From Sycobia sp. Sy_11 (Eukaryota; Arthropoda; Insecta; Hymenoptera; Epichrysomallidae): a stretch of 64,000 bases of DNA. The notes beneath the pieces are model-generated. The model saw only the letters and a program-made list of their open reading frames with translations, did no database searches and was not told where the DNA came from. The stretch spans positions 186,001 through 250,000 of the forward strand of contig JACCIC010000099.1 of the NCBI GenBank assembly GCA_018907035.1. The letters are read 5' to 3'. Made by a program: the position numbers and the translations under genes. This document shows positions 1-11,242 of the stretch, piece by piece. Every line of letters begins with the position of its first letter. Positions within the stretch are counted from its first letter, which is position 1.

Positions 1-1605
1 TCGCAGACTTGATCAAACTATTGCGCCCTATAATCCATGCGTGTCGCAGAACAAATGTTGATGTCAGCGTCGGTCCACCGTGTAGCGCAGCTAAATGCGC
101 GTGTCTTATAATTAATATACTCAGTTTCGAGTCCCGTGGTAATATCGGCGGATGTTTTTTATTGTCGGCCAAGATCGAATGCGATAATCGGCCGCCTACA
201 CGAAGAACACCGTCGGCTTCGTTCAGTATCGGGTTGAGCTTTACTAAAGGGCTATTTTTAGGTATACTGTTTCCGTTTTTTAATAATTGGATCTCCGCTC
301 TGAAAGCATGAGCTTGTGATAGGCGGATAAGTCGGTTCCGAGCGTCGTTGATTTCCAATGAGGTAAGGAAGTTCGGTAATTTACTTAACCCCCTTTTACG
401 CCGCCGTAAATTCAGTAGAGGTCTACTGCAATAAGCAGTAACGCGAATAAGTCTAGTCAGAGTTGAGAATCGCGAAAATATCGCTGGTTCCTCTTTTTGC
501 TTACGAACATGCATTGTTTTAACCACGTGTAAAAATTGAGGCCAGTTCTCCTGTGGCAACGAAAGCCAAGGTGGCCCGTTCCACCACAGATGGGATTCCT
601 GTAAGTCGATGGGATTTGCTCCACGCGTCGCGATATCGGCCGGATTCTCTTGAGTACGGACATGCGCCCATGTCGCAGCTGGTAAGTTCGTTTGAATTTG
701 GGAAACGCGATTCGCGACGAACGTTTTCCAGTGGCACGGATGTTTGTTTAGCCATTTTAGCACAATTTCACTATCCGACCACATATACACGGGGAGACTT
801 TTCACAAAATCAAGAGATTGGAGGTGGCATACAAGCTTTGTTAATAGGGCGGCACCGCATAATTCCAAATTAGGTATGCTAACGGTCTTTACCGGAGCGA
901 CCTTAGTTTTCGCAGCTAAGAGGCAAACCCTAACCCGGCCATCGCTCTCTTGCACGCGCAGGTATACGGCAGCGGCATATGCGCGCGAGGAGGCATCCGA
1001 GAAACCGTGTACCTGTAACATTTGATCCCCCCGAGTACCGAGCCAACGACGAATCGATATGGTGGGAAGTGACGAAAATGAGGCGCAATATTCGAGCCAC
1101 CGTTCCCGTATATCCATTGGCAATGGACTGTCCCAGTCGGATTTCAGAATCCATATATCCTGCATTAATATCTTTGCCGATATTGTGACTGGACATAACC
1201 ACCCTAGCGGGTCGAACAAGCGTGCGATGCTTGAAAGAACGGTTCTTTTAGTCGGGGTTTTCGGAAAATTGTTTGACAGAGATGCACTAAAATTAAATGC
1301 ATCTTCGATCAGGTTCCAGTATACGCCTAATGTCTTCATGGAGTTTTCTCGATCGATCGACTTTGGTGTTGCTATATGATTCCATTCCACGTGCGTAGGA
1401 AGAATTCGCGGATCATTCGCAGCCCATTTGTTTAATTCGATACCCGCCGATTGAAGGAGTTCCGTAAGCTCTTGGCGTATCCGAATAGTTAATGGAATTT
1501 CGTCGGCACCGGAAAATGTGTCGTCAACATATGTGTCCTCCGCCAGACAATGCGCGCCCAGAGGAAACCGATCACGTTCGTCCCGCACCAACTGTTTTAG
1601 TGTCC
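1..1605 (-). pseudogene. BEL/Pao RT (second half), RNase H and integrase start, frameshifted relative to the upstream frame
   Basis: Reading the minus strand one base out of phase with the frame that ends at 1606, an open frame continues to the window edge. It carries the RT catalytic motif YVDD near 1525, the post-RT segment with an SSIARLFDPLGW-like motif near 1200-1240, an RNase H-like segment (GFSDASSRAYAAAVYLR, about 950-1010), and near 120-170 an HxxHxGP motif of the integrase zinc-binding domain. The break is explained by loss of one T in a run of five near 1610. It has no stop because it leaves the window, so its true end is unknown. Confidence 0.82.
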
Positions 1606-4233
1606 TCAGTGCCAAAAAGGAGCACAGTTAGTTCCGTACGTGACTGTGTTCAATCGATATTCTGCTGGGGGATCATCACTGCTCGGGGACCATACGATTC
1701 TTTGGAAGTCGCGATCCGACGGCGCAACATGGATTTGTCTGAACATTTTCACAATATCGGTAGTAAAAACGTACCGATATCGACGCCAGTTCAGCAGAAT
1801 TAGTGACAGATCCTTTTGAAGCGGCGGACCGGGCAATAAAAAATCGTTCAAACAGTGTCGTTCCTGTGTTTTTCGCGACGCATCAAATACGACCCTGATT
1901 TTATTATTATGCGAGACCGCGTGGTGAGGTAGGTACCAAGCGCGCGGGTTGTTATATTCATTCGTGGGTATTTTCGTCATGTGGCCCAGCTCCTCGTAGG
2001 TCATCGTAAACTCACGGTACGATTTTGCTAGCGCAGGGTCCTTTCCAAATTTATAGTGCACATTGTGCAGTGAACCCAAAGCTATACGACGCGTCTCAAT
2101 TCCGACCTCAGGTATTTCACTCTTTAATGGGAGATGAATGGTATACCGACCATCTGCCGCGCGCGTGTGTGTATTAGCAAATTGCCGTTCACACATCTCA
2201 TCATCTGGTTTTAGCGTGAAGTTCGACCGCGGTACTTCTTCTAATGTCCAGAAACGCTCTAAGGTACTATATAAATCCTCCGCGGGGGCAATATGAAAGG
2301 CTGCAAAGGGATCGTAATATTGCCGCCCCGCCCGCCGTGACGGGCCACCTCGGGCCGATCCCGAGATAATCCATCCCAGGGCCGTATTTTGGGCGACTAC
2401 CTGATACGGGGGGAAGCGTTGCAGTCCCGGCCGTAACAGAAGGCTATAAATATCCGCGCCTATTATAGCATCGATGGTATCTGGCATGAGAAACTGCGGG
2501 TCAGCTAGATCTATTCCCTCAAATTGCTTTAAATCAAGGTCTAAAATTTTACGCGCGGGCAATTCTGAGGTAAGTCTCGGGAGAATTAGTGCTTCGGCTT
2601 CGATTTCGAATTCCGGATCTAAACGTGAGCGAATAACAAGTTTAGTTTTCGAATGCGCTGCTCCAGCCGTACCACCTCCGACTACAGCTAATGAGATGTT
2701 CACCTTTTCTCGCGTTAATTCCAGCAGCTGTGCCATTGCTTCCGTCACGAAGCAGCCTTCCGAGCCTTGATCTAGGAGAGCACGCGCGCGCGTACACGTG
2801 CCATGGGGTCCGATTAAGGTAATCTGCGCAGTAGCCAGGATTACTGGGGATTTAGTCTTTGAGGCGTTCACTGTATGTATATTTAACGCGCTGGAATTAT
2901 CGTCTCCTCCTTTTTCAATTTGTGTCTTGTTTTCGACAAAAGGGAGGGGAGGTTGCGTACGTTTTTTAGTCTCGAAATGAAGCAGGGAATGGTGTTTGTC
3001 CCGACATTTAGTGCACCTCCCGGTGGAGATGCAGTCTTTAAAATTGTGTCGGCCGAAACAATTGAAACATAATCGTAGATGACGGATATCTAACCGACGC
3101 CCGTAAGTAGTTTTTGCCATAAATACTGGACATTTTGCTAAGACATGCATCGCGGAACATAAAGGGCATTTCGACGTAGTAACTTTCTGCGGCCGCGATG
3201 CGTTTGTATGGAAAACTCTACGCGATCCCGAAAACGGTTTATTCGCAGAGTAGGACTTCTTCTCCGCATCTATTCCGATCATGCTAAGAGCATGGGCGCG
3301 TTTTTCTAAGAAGCTGCTTAATTCATTGAACGTAGGAAACCGATGGTTTAAGTCCGTGTCGGCACCGTCCGACGGCAAATTTGTGCTCATTGAACGATCT
3401 TTATCACTCAACTCAGATTCCCATAGTTTCCTAGATTCAGGGTCTAAACGCGCGCTTAAGATGTGCACGAGCCACACATCCCAGTGGTTCACGGGCATCT
3501 TTAAATTTGTCAACGCGCGCACGATTCGTTGGGATTCGTCCGCGAAGGTTTGTATCTCCGTCGCCGATTCCTTCCTTAAGTGGGGTAGATTCATCAGGGT
3601 ATTTAGGTGGTTTGCTACGGTCAGTCGCGGGTTATAAAATCGTGCCTTCAAGGCCTGCCAGGTTGAGCTATAATTGACACTCGTAATGGTGACAGCCTTC
3701 ACCAAGTCCGCAGCGGGACCCGTAAGGCACGATTTTAAATATTGTAACTTGGTAGCATTTTCTACCCCCGGCGCGTTATGCACGAGTGCCGTAAAAAGAT
3801 CACAGAAGCTTTCCCAGTCTTCATATTTACCGGAAAACGTGGGAAGATCTAATTTTGGGAGCTTTGTTGATCGTGACGTTGAACGTTGGTCTGTATCGCT
3901 CGCGCAACGGAGGGAGGAATCATTAGCATGTTTATCGAAGTCCGCTGCTAAAATCAGAAGATAATCGAGTGTATCTTCATATGTAGTTTGTAAACGCGTG
4001 AAGACTCCAGTGAGCGTATATGAATCCGTTTGTGCTTCATTCTGAGTCACAATTTCGGCGTGCGAGTTTCGCGCTTCGGACCATATTTGATTTATAGCAT
4101 CCAATCGCGATTTTATTATCTTTGCATTAAGGGAAGCACGCTGTTTTTCTCTGATTCTTGAACTCAAGAGCTCAAGTTCCGTTAAACGCGCGCTTTGCGC
4201 TGCAGTTAATTTTTTAAAGGTTGCAGGCTTCAT
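1606..4233 (-). CDS. BEL/Pao Gag-protease-RT polyprotein, N-terminal 875 residues (broken in RT)
   Basis: The frame opens with Met at 4233. Residues about 1-330 are a helical gag region of the DUF1759 type, including the LPKLDLPTFSGKYEDWESF stretch typical of Pao elements. Cys/His motifs follow at about 355-415 (CPLC, CFNCFGRHNFKDC, CTKCRDKHH). A retropepsin-like domain starts around residue 455 with LLDQGSEGCF in the position of the usual D-S/T-G loop. Reverse transcriptase begins near residue 770, with VFDASRK and the FTTDIVKMFRQI motif. The frame stops at 1606 inside the conserved YGT-CAPF motif of RT; the remainder continues in the adjacent frame. No separate gag stop or env-like frame is seen. 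Confidence 0.9.
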   Translation of the reverse strand: MKPATFKKLTAAQSARLTELELLSSRIREKQRASLNAKIIKSRLDAINQIWSEARNSHAEIVTQNEAQTDSYTLTGVFTRLQTTYEDTLDYLLILAADFDKHANDSSLRCASDTDQRSTSRSTKLPKLDLPTFSGKYEDWESFCDLFTALVHNAPGVENATKLQYLKSCLTGPAADLVKAVTITSVNYSSTWQALKARFYNPRLTVANHLNTLMNLPHLRKESATEIQTFADESQRIVRALTNLKMPVNHWDVWLVHILSARLDPESRKLWESELSDKDRSMSTNLPSDGADTDLNHRFPTFNELSSFLEKRAHALSMIGIDAEKKSYSANKPFSGSRRVFHTNASRPQKVTTSKCPLCSAMHVLAKCPVFMAKTTYGRRLDIRHLRLCFNCFGRHNFKDCISTGRCTKCRDKHHSLLHFETKKRTQPPLPFVENKTQIEKGGDDNSSALNIHTVNASKTKSPVILATAQITLIGPHGTCTRARALLDQGSEGCFVTEAMAQLLELTREKVNISLAVVGGGTAGAAHSKTKLVIRSRLDPEFEIEAEALILPRLTSELPARKILDLDLKQFEGIDLADPQFLMPDTIDAIIGADIYSLLLRPGLQRFPPYQVVAQNTALGWIISGSARGGPSRRAGRQYYDPFAAFHIAPAEDLYSTLERFWTLEEVPRSNFTLKPDDEMCERQFANTHTRAADGRYTIHLPLKSEIPEVGIETRRIALGSLHNVHYKFGKDPALAKSYREFTMTYEELGHMTKIPTNEYNNPRAWYLPHHAVSHNNKIRVVFDASRKTQERHCLNDFLLPGPPLQKDLSLILLNWRRYRYVFTTDIVKMFRQIHVAPSDRDFQRIVWSPSSDDPPAEYRLNTVTYGTNCAPFWH

Positions 4234-4665
4234 TTTAAATATTCTTATTATGAGTTCCGCGACGGCTGAATATAATAATTTAAGCTGTTTAAAGATGAAA
4301 CGACGAGCGAAGAAAAAAAAACAGTTAAATTTTAACCTTATGATATTAAGTTAATTAAGACGACCCTATAACCTATCAAGTTACGGCACGCTAACTGGTG
4401 GACCAACGATACAATATTTACTTATTTCTAACTTAAATGACTTTACGTAGTGAACAATACTGACTAATAATAAACTAACTAACGTGGAAATTAATAAAAT
4501 AATAATTATAATATAGATATATGATACTAATAAATACACAAGTAAAAAATCGTGATTATACATACGAATAACTTTAAGGAAATATATACGTCTACATATA
4601 AACAAAAACAATGAATATTATATAAATTCTAATGAGATAAATTTAATATTACACTCGAACAACCA

Positions 4666-4684
4666 CTCCTCACCCGGGGCACCA
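4666..4684 (-). other. Primer-binding site of the BEL/Pao element
   Basis: On the minus strand, four bases after the LTR end, the sequence reads TGGTGCCCCGGGTGAGGA, complementary to a tRNA 3' end finishing in CCA. I could not name the tRNA with certainty. Its place between the LTR and the gag start supports the reading. Confidence 0.7.
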
Positions 4685-4688
4685 AAAA

Positions 4689-5350
4689 TGTTGTAAAGTT
4701 CAATGGAGTATGAATTGGGTTTAATGGGAGTGGATATTCAGGTGCAATAATGAAACGTACAAATGAAAAATTTATATTAAATAGCTATTTATTATTATAA
4801 GCGCACGAGGCATAAAAAACCTCCACTCGATGAGTGGAGGAAAAAGCCGGTTTTACAATGGTTTCTTAATGGTATACCTTAATAAATATATCTTATAAAA
4901 CACGTATATCTTAATAAATTTTATAATGACTAAACGCGCTCTAATAGAGAAATCCAGACTTACGCGACTTACAGAATAAAACTCGCTTACCACACACACA
5001 ACTCTTAGGAGTATGAGCACTCCGGCGCAGGACGATACCGCCGCGACCCTACACGGCGGGTGAGGTCCGTTGGGGAAGGAGCGTTCCGCTGATGACCTCC
5101 TGCTCTGAGCCGCAGCCCTGACGTCTCAGGAACGGGTACAGCCCTTGCCGCTGAGCTCAGCCTCTGGGCACAACACCGTGCGCCGCTGGGAAGCTCCTCG
5201 GATTTCTACAATCAGTAGATACCACAAGGCCAAGTGCCTTGTCCCGCAAACAGTCCTTAATCGCGCGCACACACACCCACATGCACACGCAATATATTCT
5301 AATAATACTGATAAGAGTGAATGTAGACTTTAATCTAATGCTTCACACAA
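4689..5350 (-). repeat. 5' LTR of the BEL/Pao element (distal boundary uncertain)
   Basis: The inner end is well placed: on the minus strand the LTR ends ...ACAACA directly before the primer-binding site. The outer end cannot be fixed because the partner LTR lies outside the window; 5350 is a guess based on where LINE sequence starts nearby. The block contains a perfect 8-bp hairpin at 4820-4840 (CCTCCACT, 5-nt loop, AGTGGAGG) and a GC-rich stretch at 5020-5160. Minus-strand LTR polarity follows from the gag-pol orientation. Confidence 0.55.
4820..4840. repeat. Perfect 8-bp hairpin in the BEL/Pao LTR
   Basis: CCTCCACT and AGTGGAGG are exact reverse complements separated by CGATG. In an LTR this could be an RNA hairpin near the R region. 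The function is not shown by the sequence. Confidence 0.75.
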
Positions 5351-5698
5351 CGGATGAATAGATGCACGAAACAATATAAACGGAGTAGATTTAAGCAACT
5401 ACCGCGGTTTCTCCTACCGAAGGTTGTCACACGTTCGATGGTCGGGAGCGGAGTGTCCTTAGTCCATTCACACCATCGGACTAGATGTGTAAGGAAGGGG
5501 GGGGATCGCTCTATCCTGAAGCCTATGCAGGCCATACCTCTCTCTAAGGTGTGAGTGAGGCCCATACCGTAGACTTCTGCACACCATCTGCACAATAACT
5601 GCGCACCCCCACATCGATACGTATGCCATCTCAAACATAGTTTTCAAGAAAAATCCAGTTTATCCCAAACCAGTATAGCATTATCATACGCAAGTGCA

Positions 5699-6294
5699 GT
5701 GAAGCCAAGAAATGAACAAGCTATAATTAAATCTATACCAGATTGTTCAAACGACGATTATCTCGATGGATTAGAAAAGTTAGCGAATATTAACGATATA
5801 GTGTGCATTTATACAAGTTCTGGTTCAAGAGTAATATTATTTCTGAACAAAAATTCACTCGCTCAAAAACTAATAAATCAAAATGCTCAAATGAAAAATA
5901 ATCTCTTAAAAATGAGATCGTACATTGAAAGCAACAAAAGAATAGTGATTTATAATGTAAGTCCAGCAATACCCAACGAAGTAATTTTAGAGGCATTAAA
6001 AAAATTAACATTGTCCGCACATCACAAGTTAATAACATAAGAGCGGGTCTTAATAAATCCGAGTGAACACACATTATTTTTTATAGACGTCAAATGTACG
6101 TAAAATTAAAGGATGTAAACAAATTTCCTGAATCTTTTCGAATCAATTACAACAATGTAAATTATGAGTTTTACTCTAGCACCGAATCTACTTGCTGCTT
6201 TGTCTGTAAAAAAGCGGGCATACAGCTAAAATATGTTCGAAGGCCTCAGAAATTCTTCTCTCTTTCCAACTATAGACTACTACAGACTCTGTGA
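5699..6294 (+). pseudogene. LINE ORF1 remnant (RNA-binding, zinc-knuckle type)
   Basis: A 113-codon frame (5699-6040) is followed after a stop by a second piece (6094-6294) with the Cys pair CCFVCKK. The segment with NVSP-IPNEV recurs almost unchanged in the minus-strand LINE near 49100-49150, which identifies it as a family signature. It is broken between the two pieces. Confidence 0.7.
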
Positions 6295-6372
6295 ATATTG
6301 TGGAAGAAACTCAAATTAATTTAAGTAATATAAACCAAGTAATGAATAAGGTAACTGTAAAAGGCCCCCTCC

Positions 6373-6375
<3 letters not shown>

Positions 6376-6419
<44 letters not shown>
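6376..6419. repeat. (AT)n microsatellite inside the LINE
   Basis: An uninterrupted AT dinucleotide run of about 44 bp splits the ORF1 remnant from its 3' part. Confidence 0.95.
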
Positions 6420-6421
<2 letters not shown>

Positions 6422-6988
6422 TCTGAAATACCTACGGAGATTTTCAAACTGGAGAACTCGGAAGCGGAATACTTGTTACAAAGCCAAAACACAAAAAATA
6501 TATCAATCCAAATCAATGAGAACAAGGAATTAAAAAAAACACAAACAAAAAAAAGGAAAATGAACCTTAATCAAAAAATTACAGATGACAAAATTATAAA
6601 TATGGAATTACTTCTTTTACCTATGAAAGAGTCTATTGAAGCTGCATCCTCTAAATACGGCTCGACGGTCAATGATTTTCTAAAGTTTTTAAACGAATCA
6701 TTGGGACAAAATGATATAACTACTGTAGCGGCATCAATTACTCCTAAGTAGGAAAACTTTGTTGTTATAATGTATGAATTATATAGTACCAGTAAAAAGT
6801 TATTAAAAGCGAAATTATCGGGGATAAAGAAAAAATTATTACTAGAAAGTGACACTGAAACTGAATCAGACAATTCGTCCAGATCAATGTAACGAATACT
6901 ACTTAACACATTTCTTTAAATAAACTAAACTAAAAATTACATAATAAAGTAATTTTTTTCATTACTACTATTTGATTTAACATTCAAG

Positions 6989-7640
6989 ATGAAATTAATT
7001 TTCTGGAACGCTAGAAGTGTACTTCAACATACAAAAGGAATTAAAAAGAATTCTTGAAAATACAGATATTTTTGCATGTGTTGAAACTTGATTATCGCCT
7101 TCAATCTAAATTTTCACTTCCCTGGATTTCCAAGCTATAGAAAGGACCGTGCTCATAGACGAAGAGGAGGTATGCTTGATTAGAAAGACTATCGTATACA
7201 CGGAAATAACAAATCTTGTATTACCTAATTAGAGTATTTAACTATGTGCTCTAAAATTAACTAATATCAAACCTATCTTTAATCTCAATGTTTGTTACAC
7301 AGCCCCATATTCGTAACGTTGCTGGATGGAGAAAAATTTTTACTAATTTTAAAACTTTGGAAAATAACATTATTATGGGTGAGTTTAATTCACACCACAT
7401 AGTGTGGAACTGTAACAATACAAACGGACAAAATCTTCTAGATTTCATCGATAAAAAGAATTTAATTATTCACAATATTGACACCATAACACGCCTTGAC
7501 GTAACATGAACATCTAAAATAGACCTTATTCTGTCCAATATTAATATCGCCGAAAAGAATGAATCTAAAATAAATAAATACACCGGGGACTCTGGTCAAT
7601 ATCCGATAATTGTTAATTTAAATACAGAAAAAGCTAATTA
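6989..7640 (+). pseudogene. LINE endonuclease (EEP-type) remnant
   Basis: Starts with MKLIFWNARSVL, the usual opening of apurinic-like endonucleases of LINEs. It continues, in broken frames, through DIFACVET and GEFNSHHIVWNCNNTNG, which corresponds to the D-N-H region. It contains stops and frame changes, so it is not functional. Confidence 0.75.
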
Positions 7641-8282
7641 CATTTAAAAAATCACATCGTATAAAACCGTATCGTAAAGTCTGGAAAAAAGTACTAAATC
7701 AACTAGAAACCAACTATTATAAATTTCGTTCTATCCAGTACGATAATTCTAATGCGGACGAAAAATATAATTTCTTTGTAGAGATTGTCAAAGAGGCAAT
7801 AATATGTGATATACCTTAGACAAAAAATGTTGATAAGAATGCGCACAGAAATCTGGTTCCAAGAAAAAGTCTCTGCAAGAAAAATTTTTAAACAAAAAAA
7901 ATAGAAAATTTCAAACAATTTGCAATAAGCTTAGCTAAAAAAATAGTAAATACTTTTGGAACACAGATAGAATTCGTAAAAACAAATGAATCAACATTTC
8001 GCCTTCCGATCTCACCGAAACCCTCCAAGTTAAACAAAAAATAAAGTCTCTAGATAACATATACCACCCATGCATTCCAGAAGACCCTAGCCTGCTCGCA
8101 CATACTCAAAACAACAAATCTCTGAAATCCAACTTCACATTTGTTGAATTTAATATAAATAGCTTTGGAAACACATAATTCTAAATTATCCCCAGGATCA
8201 GGTGGCTTAGATTATTTCTCATTTAAAAAACTTCCAAAAAAATATAAATTAATTTTACTAGATATATTTAATGGTATATACC

Positions 8283-8640
8283 AATGATATATACCAATTC
8301 AGTTTAGTTCCTGAGGATGAACCGTAGCGGTTCGAAACGTCGGACACGAAAGTGATTCCCAAATTAAGGTGGTGGGGGCAGTCAGGTTGTGCTTTACTAA
8401 CATAGAATATTGCTTTTATTATTCTTAATTTATTTTATTTATTATTTTATTTTTATTTTTATTTTATTATTAATTTTATTTTTATTTTTAATTTTATTAT
8501 AATTTATTGTTGTAATAAGCTTTACTTCAGATTATACGGGAGTGAATATAAACAAGGACAGTCTGACTGTCATTGTTTTAGCTAATATATTGTATTGTAA
8601 AGATTGTAAGACCGATAAAAATATTTATTAATTTATATAT
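8283..8640 (+). mobile_element. Penelope-like element 3' terminal fragment
   Basis: This block interrupts LINE coding sequence. It shares its landmarks with the 3' part of the larger Penelope element at 29220-29540: a hammerhead-like core (8311-8338), the phrase tgctttactaaca, a PyPu-rich spacer ending gactgtcatt, and a terminal phrase gtaagaccgataaaaatatt. LINE sequence resumes at about 8641 with FPEKWKKS. Only the 3' tail was inserted or retained. Confidence 0.75.
8311..8338 (+). ncRNA. Hammerhead-ribozyme-like core, diverged
   Basis: CTGA-GG-ATGA is followed by a perfect stem (AACCG, TAG loop, CGGTT, 8320-8332) and then CGAAAC. This is the arrangement of the hammerhead CUGAUGA / stem II / GAAA core, with two extra G in the first box. 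Penelope-like elements are known to carry such ribozymes; this copy is probably inactive. Confidence 0.5.
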
Positions 8641-9500
8641 AAATCCACTAATTTTCCAGAAAAATGGAAAAAATCGTACACTCATTTTATGAGTAAATCG
8701 GATGGAATTCATTATAGATCTATTTCGATGACATCATAAGTGTGCAAATTGTTTCACACAATTATTAAAAATAAGGTTCAATGGTGGCTAGAGTATTGCA
8801 ACTTCTTAAAAATCAATGTGGATTGAAAAAAGGGTACTCTTGTTCAGACCATTTACTGAATCTTACTTTACACATCTGTGAAACATTTAAACAAACAAAA
8901 AACAATTACATACTGTATTTCTTGACATTTGATAATCTAAATAGTAAAATACTTCTTAAAATTTTGTCATAGTACGGATGCCCGAAGCAGATCATTAATC
9001 TTGTTAAGATTTTAACGTATAAAAGACACATTTATACCAGAATTAGTGATAACATTATGAACACTTACAAGGAGGTGCCACAAAGGGCGGCCTACTCAAC
9101 CTCTTACTATATATTTTATGCGTAACCGAGATGTTTAATGATTCATTGAGAACTGTATCCCTTCGACAATTCGTCAAAAACCTTGTTATTTTTTTCAAAA
9201 AATAAAAATTCTCTTGAAAAAATGGTAAAAAATTCCGCGATACAATTTGGTAACTTAGGTCTTAATTTATCATCACATAAAAGTATTTATATAAATTTTA
9301 ATCACGAGAATATTCACCCTGGCAGCATAAGTTTACAAATTGATAATAATTGTACATTAATCTCGCGCGATTCAGCCTGGTTTTTAGGTATCATCATCGA
9401 CTACCAATTAATCTGCTCGCCTCAAAGAAATTTCGTTGTTAAAAAAGTGCCATAGAGCCCTAAATATTATTAAATTCTTACAAGGCAACTGTTGGGGGAG
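8640..9500 (+). pseudogene. LINE reverse transcriptase remnant
   Basis: Broken frames carry KSDGIHYRSISMTS (RT motif 2-3 region), QCGLKKGYSCSDHLLNL and, near 9300-9410, SISLQIDNN and FLGIIIDYQL. The central catalytic YADD block is not recognisable. The same FLGII-DY-L motif is found in the minus-strand copy near 46450-46500. Confidence 0.75.
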
Positions 9501-9659
9501 CAGATCTAAATACACTTATGATATTTTATACAAGTTATGCGAGATCGGTAATCGACTATAGAAGCTTTATGTATTATTTATTTTCCTTCCCGCAAAATTC
9601 TTATTAAAAAATTAGAAAAAATACCGTATTCAGCAATACGATTTTTTTTTTTTTATTAT

Positions 9660-10360
9660 ACTATTTTTTACTAAAGTTTGATAGCTTTTATATTTATTTA
9701 AGGTTTGTTTCTTTAAAGTAAAAGATTATTGAATTTCATAATATAATATCGTATTTCATTATCTGAGAATTATAGTTTATTTAATATAAAAGATTTCTCT
9801 ACGTTATAAATTTTAGTTTGTGTTACACGTGATGAAATTAATATAGTACTTCAATTTCTTTTATTTCTATAAATTCATGTATATGTGTTAAGCGTGATAC
9901 ATTTATAAAATTTACTTGTTTAAATATTAAGATAAATACGTTTTTGTTTCGTAGAAGTTAATGTAAAATATTATTAGATTAAATCTTCGATTGTATGCGT
10001 AATAATTTTCAGATTCATATTTGTAAGTGCGAATTTGTATACATATCAATTGTCGACTTGGTTGATATGTGATCCCTGTAACTTAAAACCTAAAATCTCG
10101 GCAGAAAGCGGCATTGCGGCGAAGAAAATGAATGCATGTTGTCTAAAATGATGAAATATCATGTAAAGCAGAGACGGGAACTTGTCGAATATTCGGGAAT
10201 GTTGAAATAATGTATCGTCGTTTTGCTATGAATTTCCGTAAAGAAATATATTGTTTTCTATATTAAATATGAAAAGAAGTTCGTAGTTAGAAAAAAGTGA
10301 TCGTGAACGAACTCTAATTAAAGGCCCACATACCGTGTACAAATTTGGTACACATTTTAC
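9660..10360. other. No gene recognised
   Basis: AT-rich sequence after the LINE tail, with no credible frame or structured repeat seen on either strand. Confidence 0.5.
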
Positions 10361-10640
10361 GTGTCGTGACGGGAAAACCGAAGGTTTTACTGAAAATTAG
10401 TATTTATACGGTTTCACAAAGATGTGACCGAATATTTGCTAAAGGAAAATCTTGAGGTTGTCGAAAGAGGTAAATGATTATGCTTATATAAGCAATTTCC
10501 GTGCTGTGTCGGTAAATTCGAAGATTTTACATAAAAAAGGCTTTCTACAGATTTTCGTTTAAGTGAATTGTATTCTGGCTTTGTGAAAATCTTGAGAATT
10601 TCGAAAGAAGTGACGTGTTCAGTTTGCCATCTCGGGCGCT
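10361..10640. repeat. Two diverged tandem units of about 140 bp
   Basis: Landmarks repeat at a constant offset of 140 bp: gtcgtgacgggaaaaccgaa and gctgtgtcggtaaattcgaa at their starts, then gaaaatcttgaggttgtcg at about 10446 and gaaaatcttgagaatttcg at about 10586. They sit directly upstream of a TATA box. This layout resembles enhancer repeats in an LTR, but a partner LTR is not seen. Confidence 0.55.
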
Positions 10641-10730
10641 CCGACCATCAGGCTGCGCAAAAGTTTGGGCTGCGATCAGCGAGTGGGACTTATCTCCCGT
10701 AATTTGACCCTACGAGAAGGGGCCTCGAGT

Positions 10731-10840
10731 CTATATAAACACGTCGAAAGAGCGCTAACATTCATTACTTTCTCGTCTCTGTTCAGATTAATATAACTTT
10801 ATATTATCTCGATTGTTCAGTTTAATTTTATAATAAATAT
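10731..10840 (+). promoter_or_regulatory. TATA box with downstream polyA-signal-like motif; possible solo LTR or promoter
   Basis: TATATAAA at 10732-10739 follows a GC-richer stretch (gagaaggggcctcgag). About 30 bp downstream lies a plausible initiator (attcatt), and ataataaatatt occurs near 10830. The short TATA-to-polyA spacing fits an LTR R region better than a host gene. No boundaries or target duplication could be fixed. Confidence 0.4.
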
Positions 10841-11242
10841 TTTATATTTTTATTACTTCGAATTGTTTTTAATTAAATATCAATCAGACATCCTAGCATA
10901 GTAAGAGTTTAGTACAGGCTAGAATCTCACTTATAGAAGATTTAGCTATCTCGAAAATATATGAAATATTACTTTTGCCAATGAACCTCTCGACGTGCGA
11001 TTCTAAGACTGGTAGGTGAGTGAGGTCTAAATAGCCAGCGATTATTAGTATTTCTGCGTATTTGGTAGAAGATCAGGTTTTATTAGAAGCAAACCGCAGA
11101 ACCCCTAGATGAAACGTTGATATATTGCATTGTGTGTTGTTGAACGTGAACAGCGAAGGGTCTTTGGAATTGTGATTGATTTATCGATAATTGAATATGC
11201 GAAGTGAAGAAAATTGTTAGCGCTATAATGCGTGTCTATGTA

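Larger units (their letters stand above)
1..4233 (-). mobile_element. BEL/Pao LTR retrotransposon gag-pol region, 3' side cut by the window edge
   Basis: The minus strand encodes, in order, a Pao-type gag (DUF1759-like), zinc knuckles, a retropepsin-like domain, reverse transcriptase, RNase H and the zinc-binding start of integrase. The element runs off the left window edge, so the integrase core and the 3' LTR are not visible. Its 5' end is given by a primer-binding site at 4666-4684 and an LTR beginning at 4689. I see a single interruption in about 1,400 codons, a one-base shift near 1610, so the copy is young or was recently active. The codon use is GC-richer than the surrounding DNA. Confidence in the BEL/Pao assignment is high because the domain order and the RT motifs are those of that superfamily. 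Confidence 0.93.
5640..9640 (+). mobile_element. Degenerate LINE (non-LTR retrotransposon, I/Jockey-like group)
   Basis: Fragments of one LINE lie in order on the plus strand. An ORF1-like part (5699-6294) has an RNA-binding-like segment, NKRIVIYNVSPAIPNEVILE, and a Cys-rich CCFVCKKAG motif. An endonuclease start at 6989 (MKLIFWNARSVL) is followed by GEFNSHHIVWNC near 7380. RT pieces at 8640-9470 include FPEKWKKS, CGLKKGYSCSDH and FLGIIIDYQL. Frames are broken many times by stops and indels. The copy appears to lack the start of ORF1 and everything after the RT. It is interrupted by Penelope-derived DNA at about 8283-8640. A related copy lies on the opposite strand at 43940-49440. Confidence 0.85.
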
